The position numbers and the translations under genes are program-made. This document shows positions 63,949 to 64,000 of a stretch of 64,000 bases of DNA, piece after piece (the stretch's first letter is position 1; each line of letters opens with the position of its first letter). Below the pieces are notes generated by a model. The model had not been told where the DNA came from. It worked only from the letters and a program-made list of their open reading frames with translations, and ran no database searches. The stretch comes from Sphingopyxis sp. (GTDB lineage: Bacteria > Pseudomonadota > Alphaproteobacteria > Sphingomonadales > Sphingomonadaceae), in assembly GCA_017745175.1 (NCBI GenBank), contig JAGHZY010000002.1:85991-149990 (forward strand), given 5' to 3'.

Positions 63949-64000
63949 ATGTCCGAAGATGAATTCTATCGCATCAAGCGCCTGCCGCCCTATGTCATCG
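63949..64000 (+). CDS. Start of an aminotransferase gene (cut by the window)
   Basis: Only 17 codons are visible: MSEDEFYRIKRLPPYVI. This N-terminus is typical of class I/II aminotransferases of the AlaC/DapL-like group (DEFxRIKRLPPYVF). AAAGGAG lies 14 bases upstream. It is divergent from phaC. The exact substrate cannot be told. Confidence 0.65.
   Translation, partial: MSEDEFYRIKRLPPYVI

Overview
The window is a high-GC, gene-dense piece of chromosome from an alphaproteobacterium, most likely a sphingomonad close to Sphingopyxis. Reasons: an F1-ATPase zeta inhibitor gene, a class I PHA synthase with an Ala/Lys-rich phasin, a DUF2853 protein, an ECF sigma factor using GGAA-type promoters, and many 1-4 base stop/start overlaps. 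The genus is an inference from gene content. No rRNA, tRNA, CRISPR array, transposase, integrase or prophage gene was seen, so most of the window looks like core or stable accessory chromosome.

Layout. 1-7453 (minus): a probable operon for a CHAT-domain peptidase-like protein, a CHASE2 adenylate/guanylate cyclase, a small FecR-like secreted protein and a TpsB (ShlB/FhaC) outer-membrane translocator cut by the left edge. 7664-8613: ATPase zeta subunit, BolA and monothiol glutaredoxin. 8822-10242: two bacterial globins divergent from an NsrR-like regulator, with two NsrR-like operators between them. 10247-13754: an ECF sigma/anti-sigma pair, a subtilisin-like protease and a Gly/Ala-rich secreted protein; the promoters are matching GGAAG-N17-CGTT boxes, two of which lie head-on inside one perfect palindrome. 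14176-16241: BlaI/BlaR1-type pair with a TACA/TGTA operator. 16385-21813: MBL hydrolase, two small exported or membrane proteins, a membrane protein, quinolinate synthase and a DUF2853-OmpA fusion. 21814-22806: about 1 kb without a convincing gene, holding a DnaA box and strong hairpins. 22807-23458: tandem GlsB/YeaQ proteins. 23748-28406: RND efflux adaptor and pump.

28477-34148: DUF445, DUF4189, an epimerase-like protein, aminopeptidase N and an SMR exporter with a structured leader. 34385-37906: Mla-type lipid transport operon (STAS-MlaE, MlaF, MlaD, auxiliary lipoprotein). 38009-44706: HAD phosphatase, PLP lyase, MHS transporter, then pgeF, GNAT, MidA-like methyltransferase and lgt. 44784-50534: acyl-CoA synthetase, a cytochrome b plus sulfite-oxidase-like pair, a cyclopropane fatty acid synthase, a membrane protein and DUF1801. 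50651-58737: argG, threonine aldolase, two EamA transporters, an alpha/beta hydrolase, murA and a DUF3011 protein. 58741-60637: DsbA-like isomerase and SDR divergent from an HxlR regulator across a long palindrome. 60639-63832: clpS, phasin and phaC. The right edge cuts an aminotransferase.

The parts most worth following up are the palindromic divergent ECF promoter and its small regulon, the CHAT-cyclase-TPS operon, the structured leader of the SMR gene, and the long intergenic region that shares a 17-base box with the PHA locus.
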